From: Clostridia bacterium
GTDB lineage: Bacteria; Bacillota; Clostridia; Christensenellales; Borkfalkiaceae
Assembly (NCBI GenBank): GCA_017396365.1
Contig: JAFQMD010000026.1
Location: 62,001-126,000 of the forward strand
Direction: 5' to 3'
DNA: 64,000 nt
Each line of letters opens with the position of its first letter. Position 1 is the stretch's first letter. A program made the position numbers and the translations under genes. Positions 63,002 to 64,000 of the stretch are shown here, piece by piece. Under the pieces are notes generated by a model that ran no database searches, was not told the DNA's origin, and worked only from the letters and a program-made list of their open reading frames with translations.

Positions 63002-63146
63002 GCTACACAACGCATAATTGTTATATTGTAAAATGTTTACGAGTTGTAGTAGCCATAAATAGAAATAACTGCCACCGGGTAGGAAATGCCAAGCATTCGT
63101 TTGTAAATCGTTAGGTCTTAGAAGATTTGCAAGTCGGATGTTTTTT
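63002..63146 (+). ncRNA. Structured 5' leader with terminator, candidate riboswitch/attenuator upstream of pnuC
   Basis: Most of the 322-bp gap at 62861-63182 is this leader. A 10-bp stem with one bulge (63002-63011 with 63043-63053) opens it. A linker containing GCCACCGGGTAGGAAATGCC follows. Then comes a long hairpin (63094-63109 with 63124-63140, one bulge) directly followed by T6, an intrinsic terminator ahead of the coding start. The short hairpin AATGC-CAA-GCATT (63085-63097) shares bases with the terminator's left arm, so the two exclude each other, as in a riboswitch expression platform. I could not match it to TPP, preQ1, FMN, cobalamin or other classes I remember. Confidence 0.65.
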
Positions 63147-63182
63147 ATTATAGTTCAATCTACGAGTGGAGAGAAGGGAAAA

Positions 63183-63875
63183 ATGTTTAAAAGAGTTTTG
63201 AAATATTTTTCAATTAAAGAATGGGTTATTTGGCTTTCGTCAATCACGCTAACCGTTACGGCGTTTATTCTTTTTGATAGGCAAAATTATCTTACGCTCA
63301 TTGCCTCGCTAATCGGTGTAACGTCTTTAATCATTTGTTCAAAAGGAAATCCTTTAGGGCAAGTGTTTATGATTGCTTTTAGTTTATTATACGGGGTTAT
63401 ATCCTATTTTTGTCGTTACTTTGGCGAAATGATAACCTACGTTTTTATGAGTATGCCTATGGCTATTTTCTCGCTTGTTTCTTGGCTTAAAAATCCGTAT
63501 GAGAAAAATAAAGCAGAAGTTAAAGTCAATAAAATCACTCGCAAAGAAACTGTATTTTTGCTCGTTTTAACGATTGTAGTTACCGTTGTTTTTTATTTTA
63601 TTTTAAAGTGGTTTAACACTGCAAATCTTTGGGTTTCAACCCTTTCGGTTGCAACGAGTTTTTTAGCGTCTTATTTAACTTTTCGTCGTTCGCCGTTTTT
63701 TGCTTTTGCGTATGCTTTAAACGATATAGTTTTGATTGTAATGTGGGTGTATATGTCGATTATTAGTATAGAATACGTATCAGTCGCCGTGTGTTTTTTT
63801 GCGTTTTTAGTAAACGATACGTACTGTTTTGTAAGTTGGCTTAAAATGCAAAAAAGGCAAAATAAGGCGAATTGA
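63183..63875 (+). CDS. pnuC: PnuC-family vitamin/nucleoside transporter
   Basis: The 230-residue integral membrane protein has about seven hydrophobic segments. The C-terminal family pattern is FLASYLTFRRSPFFAFAYALNDIVLIVMWVYM, and the region NDTYCFVSWLKMQKRQ is also typical. PnuC proteins facilitate uptake of nicotinamide riboside; relatives take thiamine (PnuT) or riboflavin, and the ligand here is not certain. The start at 63183 is chosen because GAAGGGA lies just before it. An upstream ATG at 63138 lies inside the leader's terminator stem and has no ribosome site. Confidence 0.85.
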   Translation: MFKRVLKYFSIKEWVIWLSSITLTVTAFILFDRQNYLTLIASLIGVTSLIICSKGNPLGQVFMIAFSLLYGVISYFCRYFGEMITYVFMSMPMAIFSLVSWLKNPYEKNKAEVKVNKITRKETVFLLVLTIVVTVVFYFILKWFNTANLWVSTLSVATSFLASYLTFRRSPFFAFAYALNDIVLIVMWVYMSIISIEYVSVAVCFFAFLVNDTYCFVSWLKMQKRQNKAN

Positions 63876-63895
63876 AAATCAATCCGCCTAAATTT
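63865..63895 (+). terminator. Intrinsic terminator overlapping the end of pnuC
   Basis: The stem (AGGCG plus ATTG at 63865-63874, CAAT plus CGCCT at 63880-63889, with two bulged bases) is followed by AAATTTTTA. It includes the stop codon. Confidence 0.55.
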
Positions 63896-63905
63896 TTATT
63901 TGGGT

Positions 63906-64000
63906 TTACGCGCTCTTTTTAATTCCCCATGTTTTATAATTGAGAACTTTAGTGCCCGAAAAATAGTTTACGGTTACGGTCAAAGTATTTCCTTCAATTT
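63906..64000 (-). CDS. C-terminal fragment of a minus-strand gene (runs off the window)
   Basis: The minus strand is open from the window end to TAA at 63906-63908. It reads about 31 residues (EGNTLTVTVNYFSGTKVLNY and on to GIKKSA). The composition is protein-like and beta-rich, but the fragment is too short for a family assignment. Confidence 0.45.
   Translation of the reverse strand, partial: IEGNTLTVTVNYFSGTKVLNYKTWGIKKSA

Noticed and set aside
63138..63182. Upstream ATG extending PnuC by 15 residues
   Set aside because: It lies in the terminator stem of the leader and lacks a ribosome site; 63183 has GAAGGGA in place.
62861..63182. TPP, preQ1, FMN or cobalamin riboswitch upstream of pnuC
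   Set aside because: The conserved core sequences of these classes that I know are absent; it is reported as an unassigned structured leader.
1..64000. rRNA, tRNA, prophage or transposase genes
   Set aside because: None of their characteristic sequences or protein motifs was seen on either strand.

Overview
The window looks like chromosome from a low-GC, Gram-positive gut Clostridia-type bacterium. The evidence is AT-rich DNA, strong AGGAG ribosome sites, textbook TTGACA-N17-TATAAT promoters, many lipoproteins with lipoboxes, large secreted repeat proteins with C-terminal membrane anchors, and a yybP-ykoY-type riboswitch. No rRNA, tRNA, integrase, transposase or CRISPR array was seen. The exact taxon cannot be read from the sequence.

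Most of the window (about 1-54 kb) is a host-glycan foraging region. Positions 3-8263 hold the end of a large surface protein, two related lipoproteins, a DUF6259 putative glycosidase and a GH112 galacto-N-biose/lacto-N-biose phosphorylase. Positions 8264-10490 form a small accessory patch: a 181-bp inverted-repeat element, an SGNH hydrolase with different codon use, a hairpin cluster and a Phd/ParE-type toxin-antitoxin pair. Positions 10492-15957 hold a GH38 alpha-mannosidase and a GH2 beta-mannosidase with a premature in-frame stop. A GntR/LacI-type regulator (16013-17116, minus) then faces a roughly 19-kb operon (17381-36750). That operon encodes a second DUF6259 enzyme, an oxidoreductase, a surface protein, a lipoprotein with an unassigned glycosidase-like domain, a sugar ABC importer (binding protein plus two permeases, no ATPase), a GH29 fucosidase, a 2185-residue secreted protein and a 39-residue peptide. 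Two copies of a 24-bp operator-like repeat lie between the regulator and the operon.

Next come a 1043-residue membrane-anchored surface protein, a GH92 alpha-mannosidase, small proteins including a YidD, a second GH2 enzyme with a metallophosphoesterase, and a compact locus (47055-49661). The compact locus has a secreted protein and a 45-residue peptide under a promoter whose spacer holds a palindrome, a divergent XRE regulator and a 395-bp multi-hairpin element. An AraC regulator faces the third GH2 enzyme and a HAD phosphatase. The mannosidases, fucosidase and GH112 enzyme lack signal peptides. The simplest reading is that oligosaccharides from N-glycans or mucin are captured and trimmed by surface proteins, imported by the ABC system and dismantled in the cytoplasm.

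From about 54 kb on, the genes are mostly housekeeping or ion homeostasis: a flavoprotein reductase, MscL, a cation/proton antiporter, a TVP38 protein, a ClC channel or exchanger, a P-type ATPase under a probable manganese riboswitch, a YbjN protein and a PnuC transporter with a structured attenuator-like leader.

The most novel-looking items are the peptide/XRE/secreted-protein locus with its second peptide copy elsewhere, the 49267-49661 RNA-like element, the unassigned glycosidase-like domain present in both tethered and released forms, and the pnuC leader.
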